A program made the position numbers and the translations under genes. The notes under the pieces were generated by a model. The model did no database searches. It was not told the origin of the DNA and worked only from the letters and a program-made list of their open reading frames with translations. DNA of 64,000 nucleotides from positions 62,001 through 126,000 of the forward strand of contig SKCR01029077.1 in assembly GCA_019454045.1 (NCBI GenBank). Direction: 5' to 3'. Each line of letters starts with the position of its first letter. The stretch's first letter is position 1. Source of the DNA: Zanthoxylum bungeanum (lineage: Eukaryota > Streptophyta > Magnoliopsida > Sapindales > Rutaceae). Of the stretch, positions 12,688 through 22,720 are shown one piece after another.

Positions 12688-14671
12688 TGTTAGTGTTCCT
12701 AAAACATGCCAAGGATCTAATATGCATGAAAACATGTTCATAAATTCAAAATAAGTTGCGGAATTACTTACATTGAATGGATTTGAGCTTTAAAATTTTT
12801 GAGAAGAATATCTCCAAGATTCTTCATTTGTTGATTCCAAGCTTTGAGTTGAAGATCTCCAAGATCATTCCTTTGTTGATTCTATGCTTTGAGTGTTGAT
12901 TCCAACTCTTGAAGTGGTTTCCCTATCACCTTTGTTGATTTGTTGAAGTGCTAGCTAACTTGATTTTGCCACAAAATCAAAGAGAGGGAGGCCATAGTTC
13001 ACGCCCATTTGCTTAGTGTATTAGGGTTTTGTGTTGTGTTCATAGTGTGAAGAGAGAGGGCTTGTGTTTTTTTAAAGGGTTTTTACCATTTTCACCAAAA
13101 CCATGTAGTTGGGGTAATTTGGTTTCACCTAAACAAGTAGTTGGAAAGTAAGTGGTTTTGGCATAAATGCCAACCACCACTTCACATGTGGACATGTGTG
13201 AAGTGCGCCCCACCATTTTGAATTCAAAATTCAAAATGTCTCTACGAAAATTTGTCGCGGCTCGGATCCGTTTAATCCGATTAAACGAATTTTCATCGTT
13301 AAATAATTAAATCTAATTTAATTAAATAACGATGCCTCGCAAATATATTATGAACGTCGTTAACGAATTAATTCTAAATTAATTCATTCGTTCGTATTAA
13401 AGTCCGACTTTAATTTCGTAATGAAATCCAATTCATATTAATATATCCGATATATTAATTTTAGCCCATACGAATAAATAAAATAGAAAATCAAATTTAA
13501 CTATTAAATTTATTTTACCGATTAATTCCAAATTAATCGCGTTCTCTCTCTTCCGAACATATTTAATCCCAGATTAAATAATACCTCAATTAATCCCAGA
13601 TTAATTTTCTCTCTCTTAATTAATCCTAGATTAATTCTAATTAAATCAACTGTCATCGGTGAATCTTTGGGAAGCGACCCAAGAGATCCCTGGATATGTT
13701 GGCAGTAAATACGGTCATCGGATTATCCGAATACGTGTGTACCTCGTACCACGTGCTTATCGATTTACAAGACATAGTTGGCTTCTAGCAAAACACCGTG
13801 CCTACCCAATTCTCCAGAAATATTCTTACTGGAATATATAATCTATGTCAGGCATAGTATACGTAGTATTGCGTATTGCGATCCAGTATCGAATGTCACG
13901 TTGGGGTGGAACTGTGTCTTCCCCGTACGAAGCACATGTCGGATGTCTGGTAACTAGTCTCTATTATCGGATATACATGACCTAGTCATAATATCCCGAT
14001 GACTGCAGTACTTAAGAGCACTAGTACCGTATCCTACGTGACATCATCTCCACTATGACTGGAGTGATACTTCCGTCTTGACATCATATCCAATACACTA
14101 CGATTCTCAATATACCCAGCAGAGGCGTACACAGAACCTGTTAAAGCCCTAGACGACCAAAACTAAAGCATACCGATTGTCGTAAGTATTAGTGATGCAA
14201 GTCTCAGGTTAAGACCAAATACACCTACCCTGATATTGGACTTCCATAGACATATAGTCACACTACCAATGGAATTCCGAGGGGTTTATCCAGAGCGAAG
14301 CTGTTTCCGCACCATCGGTAAACACAACCTCATATCACACTTGCATAAGTATCCAATACTTAAATATATGAGAACTATGTCGTTGTGCTCCCACAACGCG
14401 CACAAGTGCAATACTAGTCTATTCCGAATTATCGATGTTCAGTCTCGATAATACTATGACTAGGGGTACTTAATGATTAATCCTTCGAGGACTGATACAG
14501 TCTCATATCATCTCAATCCAGGAACTAATCATAGAGACCTCCTATCATTTATACATCTAGGTGATCTAATCACAAATGATAAGAGCGCAATCTCCTTGTC
14601 ACATAGTTAATTTGTACAACAACACTATGATCTGTACAAATAGTGACGTTATGGGTCATAACTGTCCAACA
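12688..14671 (-). repeat. copia C1 copy 1, 5' LTR
   Basis: 1984 bp, paired with 4687-6721. It ends at 14671 next to the second CTTTG duplication. The small length difference from its partner comes from short indels, for example a shorter TTAATTAATCCCAGATTAAT array near 13620 and a loss near 13900. Confidence 0.93.
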
Positions 14672-14731
14672 CTTTGGGGGTCTATGGGATCTTGAATCGA
14701 GTTTCATCTTTTCGTATCCGTTTTCGTCTCA
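14672..14731 (+). repeat. gypsy A 5' LTR, last part
   Basis: Resumes the A LTR after the CTTTG duplication and ends at about 14731 (TTTTCGTCTCA). A tRNA-iMet-like primer site (AGTAATCAGAGCC, about 14735-14747) follows. The exact LTR end is inferred from that site, because neither other A LTR copy keeps this last part. Confidence 0.6.
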
Positions 14732-15707
14732 ATTAGTAATCAGAGCCAGATTTCAGGTCCGACTTTTCTTTATTTATTTATTTTCTTCCTGTTCCTTTTT
14801 TGTTTCTTTTGGTCTTCAAAATCTTGTTCGTTTACTGTGTGTCGTTTCAAAAAAAAAAAATTAAAAGAGGAAGCACAAGTCTGATTTACGACAGTCAACT
14901 TTTGCTTTTCAATTGGATTTTTACTTCTTTTGCATGCTTATTACGTTGATCAGTGCTTAATTCTCCCCAGTTCGTCTATTTGCCTTGAGTAATTTTGTTA
15001 TTTGAGTCAGTTTTTTTTTTTAAAAAAAGGTTCACGTCTGTGAACTAAAAAAAAATCCTCTTCTTTAATTTTTATTGTGCTTGCGTCAGTCAATAGTTAA
15101 AAAAAAACAAACAAAGTTCACGCCTGTGAACAAAAAAAAAAAAAAAACAAAAAACAAAAAAAATAGAAGAAATTTGATGCCATGACAGTTGCTTTTGGCA
15201 TGCAGTATGTGTTAGCTATTAATTAATATTTGGCATGCACTGTGCATGTTGGCTATTAATTTTGGCTCTTTGTTACATACTTTTATTAGACTATTTTGTT
15301 CTTTTTTTTTTTTTCTTTTCCTTTCTCTGTACTTTTTATTTCCTGGCATTACATATTCCTTTAGCTGCATTAGGTATTTTTGATTATCTTGTGTTGGGGT
15401 GAAAATTGGGCATTGTTGATTGAATCGTTCTAGCGTAATTTTGATAATCCTATTAAAAAAAAAATCCAGATCTGATCACGTAAAGTTTGATCAATTATCT
15501 TGTGTGTTAAGTTGTGCTAGGGATTGCCTTAGTGTTCCTTAATCGAAAAGAAAATTTTTGGTTGAATTTGTCACTGAATTTTGAATCTGATTTTTTTTGT
15601 ATTTTGTTTCGAGTCTCATGTGATTTTTTTAGTCTTATTTTTTGTCTTGTCTTTATCTTTGTCATTTTTTTAGTCTTTTCTTCCTTCTTGAGTTTATTTT
15701 TGTCAAG
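14732..15707 (+). other. gypsy A untranslated leader
   Basis: About 1 kb without coding signal, rich in A and T runs. Two copies of a 16-bp interrupted palindrome, GTTCACGTCTGTGAAC (15030-15045) and GTTCACGCCTGTGAAC (15116-15131), lie between A-runs. Their position between primer site and ORF is where a packaging or dimerisation hairpin could sit, but that role is only inferred. Confidence 0.5.
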
Positions 15708-16892
15708 ATGCCAAGTGCATTGGTTGATATTATGGGGCAACCAAGAGATAATATCTCTCGTACCAGAGTATTTGTGAAAGATGAGGTGTGCAGTGTGATT
15801 ATTGATGGGGAACAGTGGGCTAATTTAGTTAGTACCAGCCTCGTGGAGAAATTGAGGTTGTCATTTCGAAACCATCATAAGCCTTATATATTGCGAGGTT
15901 TGCCTAATTGTGATGAGGTTAAAGTGGAGTATCAAGTCATGGTTGCCTTTACTACTATGAGGTTTCATGATGAAGTATTATGTGATGTGGTGCCTATGCT
16001 TGATTGTCACGTATTGTTGGGTGGGTCATGGAAGTATGATAGGCAAGTGTGGCATCATGTTGAGAGGAGTAAGTACATTTATGTCACGGAGCGAATGTCG
16101 GTGATTCTTTCTCTTTTAGCCCCACAACAAGCCTATAAAGATCAATTAATAATGAAGAGGAGGAGTGGGGTTGAAAAGAGGAAAAAAGAAAGAGTTGTCG
16201 AGTGCTTAGCAAATAAACTTTCTAATGATATTGTTAATGTCAAAGAAGAAAATATGAGCATGGTAGTGAGTAAGCAAGTAGTGATGAGTGAGTGTGATGC
16301 GAAGGTTGTTGCTATTGCTGAGGTGGATGACGTAGCTGTTGCTGGTGATGATAAATTTGAAGCTCAATACATGGCTAACTGTATTGATGCAATTACATGT
16401 GTAGTCGAATGTGTTGAGAGTGTTGAGCATCCAAATGAGAGTAGTGAGCCGGGAAACACATGGGTAAATACGTGTGAGAGTTTTGTGAGTGTTAAGCATG
16501 TAGAATTTGTTGTGAATGAGAATGAGAGTGTGAACTTAATTAGGAATCTCACTGGGAAGGAGAGTGCAATAAAATTAGATTTTGCGGAAGAGTATGGGCA
16601 AGAGGGAACAATACACAAACATTATTGTACTAACATTGACACTTTTCTTTCATGTGATTTTTTCTTGTTCCAGAATAATCGTCCAATTGATTTTATCATT
16701 ACTATTTATGATCCGGGTACGGATTCGAGGACGAATCATTTTCAATGGACTGAAGGTGATGTGATCCTAGCAGCATGGATCGATTTCGTTTGTTTATGCT
16801 TATTTATTATTTATTTTCATGTATGGAACCAACGTGAATGTCTGTTTTTATTCATTTTTTGGGTTAGTTTAATTTATTTATTTATGGGTTAA
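15708..16892 (+). CDS. gypsy A ORF: retropepsin-like protein
   Basis: An open frame of 394 codons from the ATG at 15708; an in-frame ATG at 15642 would add 22 hydrophobic residues and is less likely. Residues about 1-150 resemble the protease segment of Ty3/gypsy polyproteins (DEVCSVIIDG, STSLVEKLRL, HDEVLCDVVPML, HVLLGGSWKYDR). The usual active-site D-S/G-G appears as D-G-E, so catalysis is doubtful. A Lys/Glu-rich linker (about 170-200) and an acidic, Val-rich middle without recognised domain follow, then DPGTDSRTNHF, which looks like the end of a gypsy polyprotein. Reverse transcriptase, RNase H and integrase are absent. The last 45 codons are read through the adjoining A LTR. It looks like a non-autonomous derivative that kept an open frame. 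Confidence 0.55.
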   Translation: MPSALVDIMGQPRDNISRTRVFVKDEVCSVIIDGEQWANLVSTSLVEKLRLSFRNHHKPYILRGLPNCDEVKVEYQVMVAFTTMRFHDEVLCDVVPMLDCHVLLGGSWKYDRQVWHHVERSKYIYVTERMSVILSLLAPQQAYKDQLIMKRRSGVEKRKKERVVECLANKLSNDIVNVKEENMSMVVSKQVVMSECDAKVVAIAEVDDVAVAGDDKFEAQYMANCIDAITCVVECVESVEHPNESSEPGNTWVNTCESFVSVKHVEFVVNENESVNLIRNLTGKESAIKLDFAEEYGQEGTIHKHYCTNIDTFLSCDFFLFQNNRPIDFIITIYDPGTDSRTNHFQWTEGDVILAAWIDFVCLCLFIIYFHVWNQRECLFLFIFWVSLIYLFMG

Positions 16893-17294
16893 AAATGGGC
16901 TAGAAATTATGAGTTATGAGCTTTTAGTTGGTAATGGGTAGTTTATGGCTATATTAGTCTTTTTAGCTCTCTTAGGGTTTGAGTATGTTACTATTTAAAC
17001 TAAAAAACAACTCTTAATGAGCAACATATTATTTTATGCGTGAATAGTAACCTATTTTCTTGAGATTGAGAAAATTTTATCATCGTTCGGTGATTGAACA
17101 AAGACTTATCAAAGGGTTGGCATCCTTTGTGGCATCCTATTTGCTGGCAAAATTCGTCCGAGGCTATCTCTAAGGGTTTTTGATGAGCGGAAAATATATC
17201 AATATTTACCGCCACTTTTACTTAATATTTTGTTTAGTTTCTCGGGTTTGATGAACGTTTTGATGTGTTTTAGTTTATTTTTCAGATAAAATAA
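16744..17294 (+). repeat. left arm of a ~551-bp inverted repeat
   Basis: Pairs with 19435-19989 in reverse orientation. In order it holds 13 bp AATGGACTGAAGG, the A LTR (16757-17180) and the first 114 bp of the B LTR (17181-17294, TGATGAGCGG...). The match ends at CAGATAAAATAA. The spacer between arms is about 2.1 kb. Confidence 0.85.
16757..17180 (+). repeat. gypsy A LTR, copy 2 (truncated)
   Basis: Starts TGATGTGATCC like the 5' LTR but stops after CTAAGGGTTTT, where the B LTR begins. The last 85 or so bases of the A LTR are missing. It carries about ten private base changes relative to copies 1 and 3. Confidence 0.8.
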
Positions 17295-17353
17295 AGAAAA
17301 TTAGATACAAGTAAATTAGATAGCTTCAAAATTATTAACTCAAGAAAAATAAG

Positions 17354-17371
17354 TCCCCGGTAACGGCGCCA
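17354..17371 (-). other. primer-binding site of gypsy B
   Basis: On the - strand TGGCGCCGTTACCGGGGA, the common plant gypsy primer site, lies 6 bases inside the LTR end at 17378. Only about 60 bp of B internal sequence (17295-17353) remain before the inverted-repeat junction. Confidence 0.8.
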
Positions 17372-18137
17372 AAAACTTGACCGGCGTAAACACACACGTA
17401 TAACGCAAGCGCACGTATCGTTCAAGTAGTATAAAAATATCGATCCCACGGGGACTTAATTTATACTGTTGTTATTAATTATTGAATTTATTTATTTACA
17501 AATATCTAATTGAGGGTGAAGAGAATGATTGCTTGATTGATTTGGTTGATTGTAGTTTTGCAAAATAAATAAATAAATAAAAAGACAAAAGAAAATACTA
17601 AGGAAAATAACAAAAGACACAAAGATCTAGGGTTGTGAATCATTCTAATATCTTTTAAAAGATGAAGTGATTATTTTATGTTTTTATAATAAATTAGTTT
17701 ACTAACCTGGAACACGAAATTATGTAAAAGCCTCTGTCGATGGTCAGACGCAAATACTCAGTTTAACCCAATTGAACCATATCTCTATGTCAACCAAATT
17801 ATCTGGATTCATTAAGTTTAAGTTCCAATTATGGCTACCCCCGCCCGACAGGTATATGTCTATTCTGTAAGGAAATCTATTAAAGGGTTATCTATCCTCA
17901 AGGAAGATCGTGGGCTATTAAGTCTAAGGCTGAAACCTAAAATCCCTATGTCTAGTTCATTTTAGATTTACCACATCAATCTTATCTGTGATCAGACAAC
18001 AAGAATCATTAAACTTAAGACTTAATAAGTAAACCTTTAAATTACCCAAACTATAAAATAACCCCTTATAAACCGGTGATATTAGAATTCATCAAAATCC
18101 CAGATAGCTAACACATAACTAGGGCTAGTAAAGACTT

Positions 18138-18372
18138 AAAAGTAAAAGACATAAAGTAAAAATGCTAAAAAGTAAATTGCTGAAAAGTAAATGACGGAAA
18201 GTAAATGCTGAAATTAAATACTGAAAATTAAATGCTGAAAATTAAATGCTGAAAGTAAATTACTGAAAAGTAAATGCTGAAAGTAAATTTCTGAAAGTAA
18301 ATTGCTAAAAGTAAATTGCTGAAAAGTAAATGCTGAAAGTAAATTGCTGAAAAGTAAATAAAGTAAAAGTAC
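18138..18372. repeat. AAGTAAATGCTGA minisatellite
   Basis: About sixteen imperfect copies of a 13-17-bp unit (GAAAGTAAATTGCTGAAAAG variants) inside the B LTR. Weaker copies continue at 18719-18810. Confidence 0.85.
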
Positions 18373-18460
18373 AATAAAAGAAAATGCTGAGGTAAAAAGA
18401 TCCACTTTTATTAATTCTATTTTAGATATCTCCCTTAATATAATATATTAACTTTGCATG

Positions 18461-18635
18461 ATAATTACCAACCAGCAATATAGGCGGTATCCAAATTAAG
18501 TCAAATTAATAATTAATTACCAACCGACCAATCAGGCGGTATCCAGTTTAGTCAGGTTAAAACCAATTTAAATAATTACCAACCGACCAATATGGCGGTA
18601 TCCTCGTTAAGTCAGGTTTTAACTAGTTTATATAT
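18461..18635. repeat. three 53-60-bp tandem copies in the B LTR
   Basis: Three copies of AATTACCAACC(GACCA)AT..GGCGGTATCC..., starting near 18462, 18515 and 18573. Confidence 0.8.
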
Positions 18636-18960
18636 TATAATTAAAGAAGATTAATCTAAATATTAGTAATAAAAGTTTTACCTTTTACCCCAGCAAAGGG
18701 GAGTTACCTCCTCATTACTGAAAAGTAAAAACTGAAAATTAAAGAAAGAAAAATATTGTGCGTAAAAGTAAATTGCGGAAAGTAAAAACTGAAAAGTAAA
18801 GAAAAGAAAGTGCGAAAGTGGAAATTAATTACTGAAAGCTGTAAATAAACAAACAAGATACAATCTTCTTAGTATTCTTAAGGAATTCCTTAGAAGAAAG
18901 TATGAATTTACAAATGAAATGGCTTGGTATTTATAGGTAAAATTTTGCCTCCATCAAATC

Positions 18961-19035
18961 ATCCACCAAATCCATTATTAATTGCTCCACTAATTGCTCC
19001 ACCAAATCCATTATTAATTGCTCCACTAATTGCTT
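18961..19035. repeat. 36-bp tandem duplication in the B LTR
   Basis: Two exact copies of a unit containing CCACCAAATCCATTATTAAT, followed by TGCTCCACTAATTG. Confidence 0.85.
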
Positions 19036-19434
19036 ATCATGTTTGGTGGTGATTTTATAATTTTTATAATTTATTTATTAATTTATTTTTTGCTTTGAAA
19101 ATGATTGAAAGTGACTTTAATAATTACACACAACACACTTCTGGATGGTTCATCAATTTCGGGCATGAAATCTTCAGAATTAGAAATTATTTTGTCTTTA
19201 AAAGTTGTATATCTTTGATTCTTCTTTAATCTGGAACTTGCATCAGCTCAATCCGATATCAGAGTAAAAAGTTATGCCCAAACTACGACAGATGCGCAAA
19301 AGTGGAATTTCCAAAACTGCATTTCGTTGAAACGCCCTTTCAAGTTTCCAATCTCCAAAATTAATATGTCAAGTCCAATTTTTGCCCTTATTTGACCCAC
19401 ATTTCGTCCTAAATGATTTCATTGTGTCCCAATA

Positions 19435-19989
19435 TTATTTTATCTGCAAAATAAACTAAAACACATCAAAACGTTCATCAAACCCGAGAAACTAAACAAA
19501 ATATTAAGTAAAAGGGGCGGTAAATATTGATATATTTTCCGCTCATCAAAAACCCTTGGAGATAGCCTCAGACGAATTTTGCCAGCAAATAGGACGCCAG
19601 AAAGGATGCCAACCCTTTGATAAGTCTTTGTTCAATCACTGAACGATGATAAAATTTTCTCAATCTCAAGAAAATAGGTTACTATTCACGCACAAAATAA
19701 TAGGTTGCTCATTAAGAGTTGTTTTTGAGTTTAAATAGTTACATACTCAAACCCTAAGAGAGCTAAAAAGACTAATATAGCCCTAAACTACCCATTACCA
19801 ACTAAAAGCTCATAACTCATAATTTCTAGCCCATTTTGAACCCATAAATAAATAAATAAAATGAACTAACCCAAAAAATAAATAAAAACAGACATTCACG
19901 TTGGTTCCATATATGAAAATAAATAATAAATAAGCCTAAACAAACGAAATCGATCCATGCTGCTAGGATCACATCACCTTCAGTCCATT
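19435..19989 (-). repeat. right arm of the ~551-bp inverted repeat
   Basis: Reverse complement of 16744-17294: start of the B LTR (19435-19548), A LTR copy 3 (19549-19976) and the 13 bp CCTTCAGTCCATT (19977-19989). The last 13 bp lie outside the insertion, in what reads as copia C3 gag. Confidence 0.85.
19549..19976 (-). repeat. gypsy A LTR, copy 3 (inverted)
   Basis: Inverted relative to copies 1 and 2, truncated at the same AAGGGTTTT point as copy 2, and abutting the right CCTTC duplication with its U3 start. Confidence 0.85.
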
Positions 19990-20657
19990 TTGATTTCCAT
20001 ATCTCACAAAGTCATCCAACTTCAAAGTGTTCATATTATTTGCTTCTTTGATGGAGGAATTCATAAGGGAGTGACCTAATAATTTTCTTCACTTGATCGC
20101 TAGAGTCAATGTTTTTCCCTAGAGCGCTAAGTTGATTTACAATCATTGTAAACCTCGAAATCATTTGCTCAATTTCTTCACCGACTTCCATTTTGAAGTT
20201 ATCTAACTCGCACATGAACCGATTGATTTTTGACTCCTTCACTTGGCTCGTGCCCTCATTGACCATTTCCAAAGACTTCTATAATTCATATGCATTTCTA
20301 AAATTCGGAAGCTTGTTTATTTGGCTCTGATCAATTGCAAAAAGTAGTGGTTGAGTGCCTTAGCATTTAAGGAGGCTTACATGTATTCCTCATCGGTCCA
20401 TTATGAATATGGCTTATGAATCTTTACCTCATTATTATCCATCTTCATTGGCATTCTTGTACCTCATGTGATTACTTTGAAGGATTGCACATCAACGACA
20501 AGAAAGTAGTTCAACATCCTTATCTTCCAATAATTATAGTCAGTTTCGGTATAGATGGGAGATCTAGTGGTTGAAAATCCTTCGACAAGATTTGATGAGT
20601 TGCTTGTTTAGGTCATGATCTATTATCGGACGATTAAATCTTTGTTGAGAATACCTC
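19990..20657 (-). pseudogene. copia C3 gag, upstream half
   Basis: The - strand encodes a UBN2-type copia gag segment, e.g. MISRFTMIVNQLSALGKN, VKKIIRSLPYEF, and further left MNTLKLDDF in a shifted frame. That is the usual end of the gag domain, before the Lys-rich linker that resumes at 4240. Stops and a frameshift near 20040 show decay. The element's primer site and 5' LTR follow to the right. Confidence 0.8.
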
Positions 20658-20669
20658 GCTCTGATACCA
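20658..20669 (-). other. primer-binding site of copia C3
   Basis: TGGTATCAGAGC on the - strand, the canonical tRNA-iMet primer site of Ty1/copia elements, two bases from the LTR edge. Confidence 0.85.
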
Positions 20670-20671
20670 TA

Positions 20672-22108
20672 TGATATTGCCTAAATGCACTACAACACAA
20701 AACTCCATATACCCAAGATGGGGGGTTGAATTGGGTGATGACCTAAATATGCGAAAATAAAAATCTTTGCTGATTTTATGCTACAAAGCTTGTAGCTTTA
20801 CCAATTAAGCTTAGGTTAATTTTCTCAATTGCAATATATCACATAAATACAAGTTTATAAGCAATAAGCATATATATAATAAAACTTGCAATAATTAAAT
20901 AGTTTATGGATAGAGAAAATAACACCGTGATTTATAGTGGTTCGGCAAATAATGCATACGTCCACTCCCTCAAGCCGCGCTTGTAGATTTCCACTAAGTT
21001 GAGTCCACAACTTACAACGAGTTTTCCGTGGCTCACCCACAACCAAGAGTTTTACACGCTAGGTTCACTCCAAATCTCTTACAATGAGTTTTATACGTAG
21101 GCTTACTCACAAACCTTTACAATCACCATTTTGAGTATACTCGCTCACAAAGGGATTTCACAACCACAATTATTTGATAAAAATATTAAGAAATACACTT
21201 GGACACTCACAAAGATAATGAAGGTTTAAGATGTGAGTTGTTTACCCAAGTGTTCTAAACTCACTACTAATGATATGAAGGTGTAGTGTGTGAGCTTGAT
21301 GAATGAAAGTGTATGATTATGAAGTTTTAGTAATTAATAAATTGTATGAATGTGTGAGGTCAATGCAAAAACGAATTTGGGGCTCAATTTATAATAAAGT
21401 ACAAAGTGCCCCCAACAGCTATGTCTGAGACCGATATACCAGTCTGGCAAAAACAATAGCTATATTACCATTTGAATATATTTGTTACACCGATATGGTA
21501 TGATGATCAGTATGGTTCTGTCGATTTCCGCAACTATGCAAAATAAATTGGCTCACCGGTATAGACACAGATATGATGATCGGTATGATCCTTGCCGGTT
21601 TCCACAAGCATGTAACAAGTAAGCTCACCGGTATGAGACCATTATGTTCTTTGCCGATTCAGAGAGCTTGCAAAACAAAGGTGGACCGGTATGGTAGACC
21701 GGTATGGACCAGTATGATTCATGTCGGTTCCAGTAGCTATGCAAAACAGAACAAGTCACCGGCATGCTGGTATAGTGGACCGGTATGCAAGTCTCAGTGC
21801 CAAAATACAGGATTTGAATGTTTAAAATATTTTGCACATGACCCTAATGCATCTATATGAATGTGCATGTGTCATATGAGCTTAGTTACTTAAGTAAACA
21901 ATTCACTTTATAAATAGAGCCATGAGCTAAGACTATACAAGATTTTCTTCAATAGGCGTTAGTCTTCACATTCATTGATCTTCACCACCAATATACTTCG
22001 ACATCTTTTTTGTAATGTCTCGCTAATGCGCGTCGAAGACTGCTAACATTGCGTTATCAAAATTTATTTTACGAATTTGTCGCTAACAATATATTGCCAT
22101 ATCTAACA
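20672..22108 (-). repeat. copia C3 5' LTR
   Basis: 1437 bp; on the - strand it runs TGTTAGATATGGCAATATAT...GGCAATATCA. Two other parts of this LTR type lie at 31362-31928 (-) and 47171-47340 (+). It contains the phrase TTATAGTGGTTCGGC, common in SIRE-like copia LTRs. Its U3 end points towards the LCV gene start about 610 bp away; its own transcription runs the other way. Confidence 0.8.
21420..21795. repeat. ACCGGTATG-rich imperfect repeats in the C3 LTR
   Basis: Roughly five imperfect copies of an 80-bp unit with CACCGGTATG, GATCGGTATG and GCCGGTTTCCACAAGCATG elements. A shorter version occurs at 31855-31928. Confidence 0.7.
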
Positions 22109-22720
22109 CAAATTAATTCAAAAGCCACATTGATTCGAAATAAATGGTAAGGATAATTTCAAGACTCAAATATTACATTTTATACCAACATTTTTTAATT
22201 AGAAGACATTATGTCAACGTGTATATATATTTGATGGAATGTAATTTTCTTAATAAGCTAACCGCTAAAATTTATTTGACATGCAAAAATATCTGTGATT
22301 TGATTAATGGATTTGTTTGGTAATTCTTTTACAAATATATTTGTATTAAATTTAATTATCAATTATTTGATTTTTTTTTTAATATTCAATACGTATTATA
22401 AGATATTATTGTATTATTTATTATATTACTCATGTCATAGGATAATTATATTATAAGATTTTATTCTTTCTTTTGGTTTATTGCATGAAAGTGTCGGTTT
22501 CTCTGTTAAAAACTTGGTCATTAAACAATTAGTTAATTATGTGAGAGTTTCAATTAATTAATTAAACAGATTTCCGACTTCCTAGTGTCACACTAACTTG
22601 GATCTAACAGATCATTATGGAAATGAAAAAGCTACGACAAAAAAGAAACCCAAGAACGTGTAAAAGTTCGATAAATCTAAGAATCAGAATCGGATACTGA
22701 GGAGAGGAAAGGAAAGTCCG
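22109..22720 (+). promoter_or_regulatory. upstream region of the LCV gene
   Basis: About 610 bp of AT-rich sequence between the C3 LTR and the LCV start codon. It must hold the promoter and 5' UTR. No single TATA box or motif stands out enough to name. Confidence 0.4.

Larger units (their letters stand above)
4687..14671 (-). mobile_element. full-length Ty1/copia C1, copy 1
   Basis: A complete 10-kb element lying on the - strand. It has two near-identical 2-kb LTRs (4687-6721 and 12688-14671), each running TGTTAGTGTTCC...GTCCAACA in + orientation, and a 5-bp target duplication CTTTG on both sides (4682-4686, 14672-14676). A polypurine tract sits beside the left LTR and a tRNA-iMet-type primer site beside the right LTR. 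No long reading frame survives inside. It sits inside the 5' LTR of gypsy A, so it is younger than A. Confidence 0.93.
17378..19548 (-). repeat. gypsy B 5' LTR
   Basis: 2171 bp on the - strand, beginning TGATGAGCGGAAAATATATC at 19548 and ending ...CGCCGGTCA before the primer site. A TATA box (TATAAATA, - strand, 18928-18935) is present. It contains three internal repeat arrays, listed separately. The TGATGAGCGG start is typical of a widespread plant gypsy LTR group. Confidence 0.8.
4246..19976. mobile_element. composite gypsy A/B insertion with inverted A-LTR ends
   Basis: The block is bounded by the 5-bp duplication CCTTC (4241-4245 and 19977-19981), and the copia gag frame is continuous across the two flanks. 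The left end reads TGATGTGATCC... into the block. The right end is its reverse complement ...GGATCACATCA. The two ends are therefore the same LTR start facing each other over about 430 bp, not the direct LTRs of a normal element. Contents: A 5' LTR (split by copia C1), A internal region with one ORF, A LTR copy 2, a fragment of gypsy B, and A LTR copy 3 inverted. Confidence 0.8.

Noticed and set aside
15642..15707. Upstream ATG of the A ORF
   Set aside because: It adds a hydrophobic low-complexity stretch translated from T-rich leader; the ATG at 15708 fits the protein better.
18138..18635. CRISPR-like array
   Set aside because: Repeats are imperfect, short and contiguous without unique spacers, inside a plant LTR.
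4246..19976. Large DNA transposon with long terminal inverted repeats (e.g. Mutator-like)
   Set aside because: The termini are clearly LTRs (a third copy in direct orientation, primer site and retroelement ORF next to them), the duplication is 5 bp not 9 bp, and no transposase is present.
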